Assembly: GCA_963631415.1 (NCBI GenBank) | Contig: CAVGQS010000098.1 | Span: 1 to 9,299 of the forward strand | From: UBA6382 sp963631415 | GTDB taxonomy: Bacteria > Bacteroidota > Bacteroidia > Bacteroidales > Bacteroidaceae | Direction: 5' to 3' | DNA length: 9,299 nt | In this document: one piece after another, positions 1 to 7,060 of the stretch | How positions within the stretch are numbered: the first letter of the stretch is position 1 | Layout of the letters: each line of letters opens with the position of its first letter | The notes under the pieces: model-generated | Seen by the model: only the letters and a program-made list of their open reading frames with translations | Told to the model about the DNA's origin: nothing | Database searches by the model: none | Translations under genes and position numbers: made by a program

Positions 1-113
1 TAAAAATTTTTTAAGTCCTTGTTTTCAATCGCTCAAGTGGCTTCAAAAAATTCTTAAGTGTGCGCGAAACGTAATGCGCTGGGAATGAGGCGCACACGAA
101 TTGCGCAGATTTT
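1..113. repeat. Left arm of a long inverted repeat bracketing the window
   Basis: Bases 1-39 are the exact reverse complement of 9244-9282. Similarity continues in blocks: 53-66 matches 9217-9230 (13 of 14), 72-81 matches 9202-9211, and 106-113 matches 9179-9186, with small gaps between. The arm contains three copies of an octamer close to CTYAAGTS, at 11-18, 32-39 and 53-60, exactly 21 bp apart. It lies downstream of the mutS terminator. The repeat probably continues left of base 1. No transposase or open frame accompanies it, so it looks like a dispersed extragenic repeat; an insertion-element end is possible but unsupported. Confidence 0.85.
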
Positions 114-151
114 CACGAAAAGGACTTTTGGGGCTGGAGGTTCTGGGGGCC

Positions 152-196
152 AAAAAAAATCCGCAGCGCCACCAATCTGGCGCTGCGGATTTTTTT
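152..196 (-). terminator. Intrinsic terminator of mutS (symmetrical)
   Basis: A perfect 12-bp GC-rich stem (159-170 with 179-190) with an 8-nt loop is flanked by A8 on the left and T7 on the right. Read on the minus strand it sits about 45 nt after the mutS stop codon and ends in a T run, as expected for factor-independent termination. Because both flanks are homopolymeric it could also stop plus-strand transcription entering from the left. Confidence 0.92.
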
Positions 197-203
197 GCCC
201 GTT

Positions 204-224
204 TTTTGCGGTCCTGCCGCAAAA
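204..224. other. Second short hairpin after mutS
   Basis: An 8-bp inverted repeat, TTTTGCGG (204-211) with CCGCAAAA (217-224), has a 5-nt loop. It lies between the mutS stop and the main terminator. On the minus strand it is followed by A residues rather than T residues, so it is not a terminator by itself; it may protect the transcript 3' end. Confidence 0.5.
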
Positions 225-239
225 CTTTGGTTTCAATAC

Positions 240-2852
240 TTAGCCCTCCTTCACCATTTTCTGGATTTCGTTGAGCATGTTGAGCGCCTCGATGGGGGTG
301 AGGGTATTGATGTCTACATGCACAAGGCTGTCGCGTATTTGCCGCAGCACGGGGTCGTCGAGCTGGAAGAAGGTGAGCTGCGTGCCCTCCTTGGTGCTGT
401 TGATGTCGGCAGCGTTGGGGCGCGAAACCTCCTTCTCGTTGTTGTTCTCCAGTTCCTTCAGGATTTGGTTGGCGCGCTTGATGACCACAGGGGGCATGCC
501 CGCCAGTTTGGCCACGTGGATGCCGAAGGAGTGCTCGCTGCCGCCAGCCACGAGCTTGCGCAGAAAGACTATGCGGTTGTCCATCTCCTTGACCGACACG
601 TTGTAGTTATGGATGCGGTCCATCGTCTTTGCCATCTCGTTGAGCTCGTGGTAGTGGGTGGCAAAGAGGGTGCGCGGGTGGCCCTTGGCGTTGTCGTGGA
701 GGTACTCCACTATCGCCCAGGCTATGGAGATGCCGTCGTAGGTAGAGGTGCCGCGGCCAAGTTCGTCAAACAGCACGAGGCTGCGCTCTGAGAACGAGTT
801 CATGATGCTTGCCGCCTCGGTCATCTCCACCATAAAGGTAGACTCGCCTGCCGAGATGTTGTCGCTGGCGCCCACGCGGGTGAAAATCTTGTCCACAAGC
901 CCCACCCTGGCCTTGTCGGCTGGCACGAAACTGCCGGTCTGGGCCAGCAGCACTATGAGCGCCGTCTGCCTCAGCAGCGCCGACTTGCCCGACATGTTGG
1001 GGCCCGTGATGATTATTATCTGCTGCTTCTCCGTGTCGAGCCTCACGTCGTTGGGCACGTAGCTCTCGCCGGCGCTCATTTCGGTCTCTATCACGGGGTG
1101 GCGGCCCTGCACTATCTCCAGCTGCGTGCTCTCGTCCACCGTGGGCCTCACGTACCTCTGCTCCTTAGCCATCACTGCGAAGGAGAGCAGGCAGTCGAGC
1201 ACGGCTGTCTGGTTGGCGTTGACCTGTATCTTGGTGATGAAATTCTGGGCAAACTGCACCAGCTGCGCGTAGATTTGCGCCTCCAGAGCGAGGATTTTCT
1301 CCTCTGCCCCCAGTATCTCCTCTTCGTATTTCTTCAGTTCCTCGGTGATGTAGCGCTCCGCCTGGGCAAGGGTCTGCTTCCTTATCCATTCGGGCGGCAC
1401 CATGTCCTTGTAGGTGTTGCGCACCTCCAGGTAGTAGCCGAACACGTTGTTGAAGCCCACCTTGAGGCTCTGTATGCCCGTGCGCTCCGTTTCGCGCTGC
1501 TGCAGCTCCAGCAGGTATTGTTTGCCCGACGTCGACATTGAGCGCAGGCGGTCGAGTTCTTCGCTGACGCCCTGGCCAATGTATCCGCCCTTGGCGGTGA
1601 GCACAGGCGGGTCGGGCCTCAGCGTCGAGGCTATGCGCTGGCGCAGGTCTTCGCACACGTCCATCTTGCCGGCCAGCTCGCGCAGCGACGGCTGCGAGAT
1701 GTCGCCCAGGGCATTGCACACGGGCACCATCGACTCGAGGTCATACCTGAGCTGCTCCATCTCTCTGGGGTTGATGCGCTGCGCCGCCAGTTTCGCCACG
1801 AGCCTCTCCGTGTCGCCTATCTGGCGCAGGGTGGTGGTGAGCAGGTCGCACACCTCCGTCTCGTGGTAGAGGTAGTCCACGCAGCTCTGTCGCTTGTTGA
1901 TGGCTCCGGCGTCGCAGAGCGGAAACGCCAGCCAGCGCCTTATCATCCTCGCGCCCATGGGCGTGGAGGTGCGGTCTATGGTCTGCAGCAGGCTCTTGCC
2001 GTCGGGGTGCATCGACTGGAGTATCTCCAGGTTGCGCATGGTGAAGTTGTCGAGCCTGACATAGTTGTCTTCGTCAATGCGGCGTATGGAGGTGATGTGG
2101 GCCACGTGGGTGTGCTTGGTGTCGTCCAGGTAGAACAGCACCGCCCCCGCCGCCGTGAGCGCCGTGGTCATGTGGGCCACGCCGAAGCCCTTCATGTTGC
2201 GCACATGGAAGTGCTTGTGGAGCCGGTCGAGGCAGTTGCGCTCGGCAAAGTTCCAGTCGTCGAGTTCAAAGGTGAAATAGCCGGTGCCGAAGTGCTTCTG
2301 GAAGCGCTCGCGCGAGCCTCGCTCTATGAGCACCTCCTTGGGCGAGAAGTTGGCGAGCAGCTTGCTGATGTAGTCTGACGTGCCCTCCGCCACGGCAAAC
2401 TCGCCCGTGGTGATGTCGAGCAGCGCAATGCCGCAGGCGCCCTTGGTGACGCACACTGCCGACACGAAGTTGTTCTCCTTGGCAGCAAGCACGTTGTCGG
2501 TCAGCGCCACGCCTGGCGTCACGAGTTCGGTGACTCCCCTCTTCACCAGTTTCTTGGCGAGCTTGGGGTCTTCCAGCTGGTCGCAGATGGCCACTCGGTG
2601 CCCCGCCCTGATGAGTCGGGGCAGGTAGGTGTCGAGGGCGTGGTAGGGGAAGCCCGCCATCTCTGTCTGCGACTGCGACCCCTTGTTGTTGCGGTGGGTG
2701 AGGGTGATGCCCAGCACCTGGGCTGCTACGATGGCGTCTTCGCAATAGGTTTCATAGAAGTCGCCGCACCTGAAGAGCATCAGCGCGTCGGGGTGCTTCT
2801 TCTTGAGGTCGCGGAACTGCGCCATCATGGGGGTCAACTGTTCTTCTGCCAT
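240..2852 (-). CDS. mutS: DNA mismatch repair ATPase MutS
   Basis: MutS homodimers bind mispaired bases and small loops in the cytoplasm and, with ATP, recruit MutL to begin strand-specific repair. The 870-residue product has the full family length. Visible landmarks are the mismatch-reading Phe-x-Glu motif (F32-Y33-E34 in CGDFYET), connector and lever regions to about residue 570, Walker A GPNMSGKS (617-624), the STFMVEM segment (671-677), Walker B LVLFDELGRGTS (692-703, with D696 and E697), the ATHYHEL switch (731-737) and a C-terminal helical tail ending in LTPIEALNMLNEIQKMV. No key residue is missing. The ATG at 2850-2852 gives the standard N-terminus (EQLTPMMAQF). The gene has its own promoter-like element and terminator and is separated from the upstream PiT gene by a strong terminator, so it is probably transcribed alone. 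Long plus-strand open frames inside it are shadows. Confidence 0.98.
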   Translation of the reverse strand: MAEEQLTPMMAQFRDLKKKHPDALMLFRCGDFYETYCEDAIVAAQVLGITLTHRNNKGSQSQTEMAGFPYHALDTYLPRLIRAGHRVAICDQLEDPKLAKKLVKRGVTELVTPGVALTDNVLAAKENNFVSAVCVTKGACGIALLDITTGEFAVAEGTSDYISKLLANFSPKEVLIERGSRERFQKHFGTGYFTFELDDWNFAERNCLDRLHKHFHVRNMKGFGVAHMTTALTAAGAVLFYLDDTKHTHVAHITSIRRIDEDNYVRLDNFTMRNLEILQSMHPDGKSLLQTIDRTSTPMGARMIRRWLAFPLCDAGAINKRQSCVDYLYHETEVCDLLTTTLRQIGDTERLVAKLAAQRINPREMEQLRYDLESMVPVCNALGDISQPSLRELAGKMDVCEDLRQRIASTLRPDPPVLTAKGGYIGQGVSEELDRLRSMSTSGKQYLLELQQRETERTGIQSLKVGFNNVFGYYLEVRNTYKDMVPPEWIRKQTLAQAERYITEELKKYEEEILGAEEKILALEAQIYAQLVQFAQNFITKIQVNANQTAVLDCLLSFAVMAKEQRYVRPTVDESTQLEIVQGRHPVIETEMSAGESYVPNDVRLDTEKQQIIIITGPNMSGKSALLRQTALIVLLAQTGSFVPADKARVGLVDKIFTRVGASDNISAGESTFMVEMTEAASIMNSFSERSLVLFDELGRGTSTYDGISIAWAIVEYLHDNAKGHPRTLFATHYHELNEMAKTMDRIHNYNVSVKEMDNRIVFLRKLVAGGSEHSFGIHVAKLAGMPPVVIKRANQILKELENNNEKEVSRPNAADINSTKEGTQLTFFQLDDPVLRQIRDSLVHVDINTLTPIEALNMLNEIQKMVKEG

Positions 2853-2882
2853 ACGTCTTGCTTGTAGTGAGGAGTGTGTCTA

Positions 2883-2917
2883 CAAAGATACTACATTTTT
2901 GCAGTAACCGCGCGGTT
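2883..2917 (-). promoter_or_regulatory. Candidate mutS promoter with 12-bp palindrome
   Basis: On the minus strand, TATCTTTG (plus 2883-2890) matches the Bacteroidota -7 consensus TAnnTTTG and lies 30 nt upstream of the mutS ATG. No clear -33 TTTG is seen at the usual spacing. Instead a perfect 12-bp palindrome, AACCGCGCGGTT (2906-2917), begins 15 nt upstream of the -7 element and covers where the -33 element should be, so it could be an operator. The palindrome might equally be the base of a minor hairpin. Confidence 0.6.
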
Positions 2918-2925
2918 TCTAAACC

Positions 2926-2970
2926 AAAAAATCCCGCAGAGAGTCTCTCGGAGGAGGTTCTCTGCGGGAT
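2926..2970 (-). terminator. Intrinsic terminator of the PiT gene
   Basis: A perfect 12-bp stem, ATCCCGCAGAGA (2931-2942) with TCTCTGCGGGAT (2959-2970), has a 16-nt loop. Read on the minus strand it lies about 25 nt beyond the PiT stop and ends in a run of six T (plus 2926-2931). The other flank has T8, making it symmetrical like the mutS terminator. It should insulate mutS from PiT transcription. Confidence 0.93.
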
Positions 2971-2994
2971 TTTTTTTGTTATATGTGCTCTCTC

Positions 2995-5262
2995 TTAGTC
3001 GAGGAAGCGGCTGAGTCCCTTGAGCAGGTGGCGTGTGCTGCTTATGAGCTGCTGGCTCTCCTGCGTGATGTTGACCGCCACGAGCATCGTGTTGATCTTG
3101 CATTGTTCGTTCTGCATCTGGTCGAGCATCGACTTGTGGAAGGCGTTGAGTTTCAGCTGCAGTTCGTCGCCGGCCCTGCGCAGCTTGTCGGCCTTGACCT
3201 TGAATTCGCCGTCGCCCAGTCCGGAGTTAACGAGCGCCAAGGAGTCCTCAAACAGCTGCAGTATGTGTTCGCGTATGTTCAGGAAGGAGTCGCAGATGTC
3301 AGCGGGCGCGGGCGAGAAGCTGTTGCCCACATGCTCCAGGCAGGGGTCGCACGTGCGCTTGAGGCAGTAGAGCAGCTGCATCAGCGAGTTGTTTTGCAGG
3401 AAGTACCACGTGTTGCGCTCTATCGCGATGACCGGCTCTATGCGCCTCAGGCCTATTATCTCGCGGCGCCTCATCTGCTTCAGGTGGGCGCGCTCGTCCT
3501 TGAACTTGCTCACGCAGCGCCTCAGTTCCCTGTAGTCGTTGTTGAAGAAGCCGTCGGTCACTTCCTTATATATATTGGCGGTGAACACCAGTCCGTGGGC
3601 AGCGCTCTCCCTCACGTGTTCGCGCAGCAGAGCCCAGCTCTCCTCCTTGTCCTTGGTGGCCATCATCTTGCTGAAGGTGGTGTCGGTCTGCTCAGCCTTG
3701 GTCTTGCGCTTGTAGTGGCGGTTGCTGATGATGAGCACTGCCACGCCCAGCGCCACTACGAGCGCCATGGTCACGTAGCCGCCGAAGTATACTATGTTGG
3801 TCAGTATGAAGCACAGGGTGAACGCCACGCCGGCAGTGATAAACCAGCCGCCGATGACGCTGATGACGCCCGTGATGCGGTATACGGCGCTCTCGCGGCT
3901 CCACGCGCGGTCGGCGAGCGAGGCACCCATCGCCACCATAAAGGTTACGTAGGTCGTTGACAGCGGCAGCTTGTGGCTCGTGCCGAACGCTACCAGTATG
4001 CCGGCTATCATCAGGTTGGTGGCAGCACGGATGAGGTCGTAGGCTGCGCCCTTCTCAAGTTCTTCGCCCGTGCTCACAAAGCGGCTGTTCACCCAGTTCT
4101 TCACTGGGGTCGGCACATAGCTCGACAGGGTCTGCGACACGTTGGTGGCCATGCGCACCAGCACTCGTGCCACGCGCGACGTGCCGAACATCTCGTCGCC
4201 GTCAGCGTGCGACGAAAGGCCTATCTCGGTCTTGGTCACGTTGTGGGCCTTGCGCGAGAAGATGAGGCTCAGCACCATTATCATGCCGGCAATGGAGAGT
4301 ATCAGGGTCGGGGTGTGCGAACTCTCGCAGAGCGAGGTCATCATGAACGAGGCGGGGTCGCCCGAGCCGTTGGCGGAGAAGTCCATGAGCGACTCCAGCC
4401 CAGTCAGGGGCACACCGATGAAGTTGACGAGGTCGTTGCCGGCAAACGCCATGGCAAGCGAGAAGGTGCCCATCAGCACCACCACCTTCAGGATGTTAAC
4501 TTTCAGGAAGTGCAGCACGCTCATCAACACTGCGAAGAACGCCAGACCGCCGCCCAATATCAGCCACGTGTTGCCGTCGATGAAGGCCTTCACATCGTCG
4601 GTCATAAACGACGACTGCTTCAGGCCGTTGACCAGCAGAAACCACATCATCGAGGTGGCGACCACCGTGCCGAAGACTATCGTGCGGCCAGTGCAGTTGC
4701 GCTTGTAGGTGAACGTGAAGATGAGGCGCGCCACCCACTGCACAAAGGAGCCCAGGATGAACGCCACTGCCACGCTGAGGAAGATGCCCAGTATCACGCT
4801 CAGCGCCTTCTCCGTGTTGAGCAGGTCGCCAAAGGTCAGCAGAGTGCCGCTCTCGTCGGTCAGCCCGTGGGCTATCTTGATGATGGCTATGCCAAAGGCG
4901 CCGCCGAGCAGCTCAAACACCATCGACACCGTCGTCGAGGTGGGCAAGCCCAGCGTGTTGAATATGTCAAGCAGTATCACGTCGGTCACCATCACCACCA
5001 CAAACAGACACATCACGTCGTAGAACGAGAAGTAGGTTGGTGTGAAGATGCCGTGGCGGGCAATGTCCATCATGCCGTTTGACACGGTGGCGCCCACAAA
5101 GATGCCCACTGCAGCCACGGCGGCTATGGTGCGGAAGCGCGCCACCTTGCTGCCTATGGCAGAGTTCATAAAGTTGACGGCGTCGTTGCTCACGCCGACC
5201 GACAAGTCGCAGACGGCCAGCATCAGCAGCACCGCCACAATCACAATAAATAACGTCTCCAT
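2995..5262 (-). CDS. PiT-family inorganic phosphate transporter with C-terminal PhoU-like domain
   Basis: This inner-membrane carrier of the PiT/PHO-4 family would import inorganic phosphate (possibly as a metal-phosphate complex), driven by an ion gradient. The 755-residue product shows the family's internal duplication: SNDAVNF (25-31) and GNDLVNF (275-281) are the paired signature motifs, and LPTSTTVSM (106-114) pairs with LPLSTTYVTFMVAMG (432-446). Many hydrophobic segments span residues 1-335 and 410-515, separated by a hydrophilic loop of about 70 residues (338-408). Residues about 530-755 are charged, helical and soluble-looking, resembling the PhoU-like (DUF47) domain fused to PiT transporters in Bacteroidota; it probably regulates the channel from the cytoplasm. 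The ATG at 5260-5262 begins directly at the first membrane helix. Its neighbours are a two-component system upstream and mutS downstream. An 11-bp-phased operator array upstream suggests phosphate control. Substrate is assigned by family; no experiment is implied. Confidence 0.95.
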   Translation of the reverse strand: METLFIVIVAVLLMLAVCDLSVGVSNDAVNFMNSAIGSKVARFRTIAAVAAVGIFVGATVSNGMMDIARHGIFTPTYFSFYDVMCLFVVVMVTDVILLDIFNTLGLPTSTTVSMVFELLGGAFGIAIIKIAHGLTDESGTLLTFGDLLNTEKALSVILGIFLSVAVAFILGSFVQWVARLIFTFTYKRNCTGRTIVFGTVVATSMMWFLLVNGLKQSSFMTDDVKAFIDGNTWLILGGGLAFFAVLMSVLHFLKVNILKVVVLMGTFSLAMAFAGNDLVNFIGVPLTGLESLMDFSANGSGDPASFMMTSLCESSHTPTLILSIAGMIMVLSLIFSRKAHNVTKTEIGLSSHADGDEMFGTSRVARVLVRMATNVSQTLSSYVPTPVKNWVNSRFVSTGEELEKGAAYDLIRAATNLMIAGILVAFGTSHKLPLSTTYVTFMVAMGASLADRAWSRESAVYRITGVISVIGGWFITAGVAFTLCFILTNIVYFGGYVTMALVVALGVAVLIISNRHYKRKTKAEQTDTTFSKMMATKDKEESWALLREHVRESAAHGLVFTANIYKEVTDGFFNNDYRELRRCVSKFKDERAHLKQMRRREIIGLRRIEPVIAIERNTWYFLQNNSLMQLLYCLKRTCDPCLEHVGNSFSPAPADICDSFLNIREHILQLFEDSLALVNSGLGDGEFKVKADKLRRAGDELQLKLNAFHKSMLDQMQNEQCKINTMLVAVNITQESQQLISSTRHLLKGLSRFLD

Positions 5263-5480
5263 AATCTCTCTCTGTGTGTGTGTTAGTTTTTCTGCCGTTC
5301 TTGTCTGGTGTACATATCCTTCAGCTCAGCAGCCGGAAGGATGTCGTTGCAATTAAAGATGTCCAGACTCAGTCCCTGAGAGGCGGAGTCAGCAGCGCTG
5401 CGCCCAATGGCGAGAAGCGAAAATGGGAAAGGTAACCGCATTGTTCCTAATGTTTTTTTACAATCGTTCTTAATCAAGTG
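5263..5480 (-). other. Long 5' leader of the PiT transcript
   Basis: If transcription starts just after the -7 element at 5481-5488, the PiT mRNA has a leader of about 210 nt. Within it are a small hairpin, CTCAG-TCC-CTGAG (5368-5380), a perfect 10-bp palindrome GCAGCGCTGC (5392-5401), and a copy of GGTAACCGCA (5431-5440) that also occurs at 5509-5518. Just upstream of the ATG the sense strand is a CA-then-GA-rich tract. I recognise no riboswitch fold. A 78-codon TTG-initiated frame here overlaps the promoter and is not believed. Confidence 0.5.
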
Positions 5481-5488
5481 CAAAATTA
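5481..5488 (-). promoter_or_regulatory. Candidate -7 element of the PiT promoter
   Basis: The minus strand reads TAATTTTG, a full match to TAnnTTTG. No TTTG lies at the expected -33 distance; the last unit of the phased TTAACC-type array sits there instead, 9 nt upstream. A weak -33 region overlapped by activator sites is what an activator-dependent promoter would show. Confidence 0.6.
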
Positions 5489-5497
5489 TTGTCAAAA

Positions 5498-5558
5498 GGT
5501 TAAGAAACGGTAACCGCAAAAAGTCATTTTTGTTTAGAAACTGTTACGATTGTGTTAC
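5498..5558 (-). promoter_or_regulatory. Pho-box-like operator array with 11-bp phase upstream of PiT
   Basis: On the plus strand, hexamers start at 5498 (GGTTAA), 5509 (GGTAAC), 5531 (TGTTTA), 5542 (TGTTAC) and 5553 (TGTTAC). Every start is in one 11-bp register; only the unit at 5520 is blank. In the sense direction these read GTAACA, GTAACA, TAAACA, blank, GTTACC, TTAACC, ending 9 nt before the -7 element. Hexamer plus 5-nt spacer repeats are the known binding architecture of PhoB/PhoP-type regulators (B. subtilis PhoP box TTAACA-like; E. coli PhoB box CTGTCAT-like). A closely related pair precedes the adjacent response regulator gene. That the regulator binds here is inference. Confidence 0.75.
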
Positions 5559-5595
5559 AACGCCAACGGGCGGGTAAGCCCATACAAATGCGAAA

Positions 5596-5620
5596 CGGCT
5601 GGAATGTCGCCATCCAGCCG
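5596..5620 (-). terminator. Hairpin, possible terminator of the two-component operon
   Basis: CGGCTGGA (5596-5603) and TCCAGCCG (5613-5620) form a perfect 8-bp stem with a 9-nt loop. On the minus strand it is followed only by TTTCGCATTT, a poor T tract, and it lies about 150 nt beyond the kinase stop. It is the best terminator candidate between the kinase and the PiT promoter, but weak. Confidence 0.4.
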
Positions 5621-5683
5621 CAATATAAAGAGTATGAAACAAAGGGTCTGAAACATTTGTGCGCCACGCGACACACCCGAGGT

Positions 5684-5784
5684 GCTACTTGCGCCATGCC
5701 ACTACCGCGACTTGCGCGACAGGCCACGCCCCTACCGCTACACTCGGGCAGGCCACGCCCCTGCGGCGCTACTTGCGCGACAGG
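5684..5784. repeat. Decayed tandem repeat spanning the kinase stop codon
   Basis: Four related units start at 5684, 5707, 5737 and 5768 (spacings 23, 30 and 31 bp). Units begin GCTACTTGCGC or GCGACTTGCGCGACAGG, and two contain the identical 14-mer CAGGCCACGCCCCT (5720-5733 and 5749-5762). The 5768 unit contains the last codons and stop of the kinase gene, so the downstream units look like degenerate duplications of its 3' end. They lie outside the coding frame. Confidence 0.75.
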
Positions 5785-7040
5785 GTGAACAGGAACTGCA
5801 GTCCGCCGCCCTCGCGGTTGTAGGCTTTGATGTCGCCGCCGTGGAAGACCACCGAGTTCCTCACTATCGAGAGGCCCAGTCCGGTGCCGCCCTTCTCGTT
5901 CTTGCCGCCCCTCATGCGTCCTTCCTCTACTCGGTAGAAGCGCTCGAAGATGCGCGGCAGGTGCTTGGGGGCTACGCCCTTGCCCGTGTCGTAGTAGTCG
6001 AAGTAGTAGCATTTGTCGTCTTCCTTGTCCATCGCCAGGTGCATCTCCGCCCCTTGACCGGCATACTTCACGCTGTTTTCCAGCATGTTGCGGAACACGC
6101 TGTAGAGCAGGCTGTAGTTGCCGTTGACCGTCAGGTTCTGCGGCAGGTCGACCACCAGCTTCATGCCGTTTTGCTCTATCGCGCCCTTGAATTCCTCCTC
6201 AATGTCGGTCACAATATTGTTGATGCAGATGGGCTCGCGCGGCAAGAGGTTGGGCGCGTCTTCCATCTTGCTGATGAGCGACACGTCGCGTATCAGTTCC
6301 GTCAGCCGCTCGCTCTGCATCAGGGCATGGCGCAGGAAGTGGGCCCGGCGCTCCTCGCTCAGTTCGGGCTGCTTCAAGATGGTCTCCAGGTAGCCGTGAA
6401 TCACGGTGATGGGGGTGCGCAGCTCGTGGGCTATGTTGCTGGTCATCTGGCGCTTCACGGCCATGGTCTTGGCCCGCTCCTTGCTCTTCACCCTCGACAC
6501 GGTGCGCCCGAAGCGGTCGCTCATGTAGAGCAGTATGACGAACACCACGGCGTAGGCCAGCATGGTGACCCACACAAAGAGGTTGTTGTTTGACTGTATG
6601 AAGTGCTGCACCGACAGGTCGAACGGCTGCGCCACGCGTATGATGCGGCCGTCGTAGACCTTGGCGAAGTAGAAGAAGGTCTCCTTGGTCGTGGCGCTCT
6701 TGCGGATGTCGCAGCCCGACCCTTTCTTCAGGGCACTCTTCACCTCGGGGCGGTTGATGTGGTTGCCCATCTCTGAGGGCACCAGGTTCTTCTCGCTCTC
6801 GTAGAGCACCTTGCCGTCAGACCTCAGCACCGTCACTCGCAGGTGGGTGTCGGGCGCAGGCTCCACTATGGTGTCGCGCGACGCGATGATGTCGGCGTAG
6901 GCCTGCAGGTGAGACTCCAGCAGCTCCTTGCGGAACTCGCGCTCGCGCTGCCACTGAAAGGCAATCACAATCACGGCAAACACCGCAAACAGCACGCTGA
7001 ACTCAAACAGCAGCTTCTTCTTGTACTTAGACATTGCCAT
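5769..7040 (-). CDS. Membrane sensor histidine kinase (PhoR-like by context)
   Basis: This inner-membrane sensor kinase would autophosphorylate and pass phosphate to the response regulator encoded just upstream. In the 423-residue product, a first membrane helix (about 10-28) and a second (about 153-172) enclose an extracytoplasmic region of roughly 125 residues. A short linker with no evident HAMP or PAS domain leads to the dimerisation helix with the H-box NIAHELRTPI (phospho-acceptor His205). The ATPase domain has the N box (N318, N322), G1 DTGKG (351-355), F box IFERFYR (364-370) and G2 GGTGLGLSIV (384-393), so it should be active. Two in-frame ATGs occur (codons 1 and 3); neither has a decisive ribosome site. 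The gap to the regulator stop is 20 nt, indicating an operon. The phosphate role rests on Pho-type boxes and the adjacent transporter; an RprX-like envelope role remains possible. Confidence 0.93.
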   Translation of the reverse strand: MAMSKYKKKLLFEFSVLFAVFAVIVIAFQWQREREFRKELLESHLQAYADIIASRDTIVEPAPDTHLRVTVLRSDGKVLYESEKNLVPSEMGNHINRPEVKSALKKGSGCDIRKSATTKETFFYFAKVYDGRIIRVAQPFDLSVQHFIQSNNNLFVWVTMLAYAVVFVILLYMSDRFGRTVSRVKSKERAKTMAVKRQMTSNIAHELRTPITVIHGYLETILKQPELSEERRAHFLRHALMQSERLTELIRDVSLISKMEDAPNLLPREPICINNIVTDIEEEFKGAIEQNGMKLVVDLPQNLTVNGNYSLLYSVFRNMLENSVKYAGQGAEMHLAMDKEDDKCYYFDYYDTGKGVAPKHLPRIFERFYRVEEGRMRGGKNEKGGTGLGLSIVRNSVVFHGGDIKAYNREGGGLQFLFTLSRK

Positions 7041-7060
7041 AAGCCCCTGCCCCTACGTGT

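Noticed and set aside
1..66. CRISPR array suggested by regularly spaced short repeats in the terminal arms.
   Set aside because: The conserved unit is only 8-9 bp with 12-13 bp between, units are degenerate, and no cas gene is present.
2983..5082. Two very long plus-strand open frames opposite the PiT gene, in one frame with a single stop between them.
   Set aside because: They are antisense to a certain gene. Their His/Ala/Val/Glu-rich composition is what GC-rich third positions of the real gene produce, and no domain is recognisable.
5461..5480. Similarity of CAATCGTTCTTAATCAAGTG to the CAATCGCTCAAGTG stretch of the bracketing repeat.
   Set aside because: The match is short and gapped in AT-rich DNA and lacks the 21-bp phase, so chance is the simpler explanation.
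5283..5519. 78-codon minus-strand frame just upstream of the PiT gene, with MRLPF occurring twice.
   Set aside because: It would start at TTG upstream of the likely transcription start, and the repeated MRLPF merely reflects the repeated GGTAACCGCA DNA string at 5431 and 5509.
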